A DNA stretch of 64,000 nucleotides from Ornithodoros turicata (taxonomy: Eukaryota > Arthropoda > Arachnida > Ixodida > Argasidae). Position numbers and translations under genes: made by a program. The DNA lies in NCBI RefSeq assembly GCF_037126465.1, contig NC_088206.1, positions 31,002,790-31,066,789 on the forward strand, written 5' to 3'. The notes under the pieces were generated by a model. That model searched no databases and was not told the DNA's origin. It saw only the letters and a program-made list of their open reading frames with translations. This document shows, piece by piece, positions 63,525 to 64,000 of this stretch (its first letter is position 1; each line of letters starts with the position of its first letter).

Positions 63525-64000
63525 CTACTGTACACTCGCTTAAATAGAGGACTATTTCGTCGTTCATTCTTGCGGTACAAGTTCTGCGGTGGCATCAAGT
63601 TGACCATAAGCAGGCCACTATGAAAAAAGGCTACAAACATTCACATTCCTGTTCCTGGACACAATGACCTCATACGACTGGTTCTCATGTGCACATTTCG
63701 GGACTTGTTTTAGCGATCTCTGGGACACCAGAACGTGACATCAGTCGCAGTTCAGAACCAACAAAACAGACAAAATGCGTGTATGGTAGCCCTTTCCTCG
63801 AACGTACTTTGCCTGAGCTCAGCGACCCAGTGGTGCGCTTTCTCCAATACGTTCCATTTCTAAGAAATCATAGAAAGCTGTGATACCGTTGTGAATTAAA
63901 CGTCGAACTGCCCATGTGATTACGTGTGAGAGTATTGCATGACGTACTCTTAGTGCTCTGAAGGAAAGATGTCTATAGGCCTCAGAGGTGGTCTGTCTGA
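63525..64000. other. Non-coding stretch to the window end
   Basis: No exon, repeat or transposase sequence was recognised. Confidence 0.35.

Overview
The window looks like nuclear DNA of a tick (Acari, probably Ixodidae). It is gene-poor, has no bacterial-style operons, and is packed with transposable elements (TEs) and satellites. The tick assignment is inferred from a split gene whose three visible exons read as a secreted salivary-type lipocalin, from tRNA-derived SINE-like pieces, and from many TA-flanked mariner-type and hAT-type elements. No search could be run, so family names rest on motifs and repeat structure.

Layout. 1-6.4 kb: non-coding DNA with a TA-flanked mariner-type MITE, the end of a second one, and a palindrome carrying hammerhead-ribozyme-like cores. 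6.4-9.4 kb: a complete Tc1/mariner-superfamily transposon with an open 351-aa DD41D transposase. 10.4-12.3 kb: a decayed LINE on the minus strand. 13.7-14.8 kb: a fold-back element. 15.4-19.65 kb: a Penelope-like retroelement (RT plus GIY-YIG, 744 aa open) with an SGNH-like ORF upstream, followed by two more Penelope-type termini, all separated by (TA)n tracts. 19.75-33.02 kb: a Maverick/Polinton (adintovirus-like) endogenous virus with about 0.93-kb terminal inverted repeats. 33-49.6 kb: mostly MITEs, SINE-like pieces, a mariner pseudogene, a LINE tail, a 287-bp tandem repeat and a 2.3-kb hAT-type element holding nested insertions. 50.0-60.1 kb: the lipocalin gene, whose 9.6-kb first intron holds hammerhead-bearing termini, a triplicated block, two satellite arrays and a hAT MITE. 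60.1-64 kb: repeats and a hAT transposase tail.

The Polinton carries a small unknown gene, packaging ATPase, small virion-type proteins, integrase with a chromodomain, penton-like protein, X-like basic protein, major capsid protein, adenain-type protease, one opposite-strand gene, protein-primed DNA polymerase B and a right-end gene. ATPase, penton-like protein, capsid protein and polymerase are broken by frameshifts or a stop. Integrase, protease and the X-like protein remain open. It is a defective relic.

The least expected signals are: (i) hammerhead-like cores of three sequence types at several places, mostly at element ends beside (TA)n tracts; (ii) an SGNH-like ORF in the same frame as, and one stop codon upstream of, the Penelope ORF; (iii) mirrored TATA boxes inside both Polinton TIRs that face inward.
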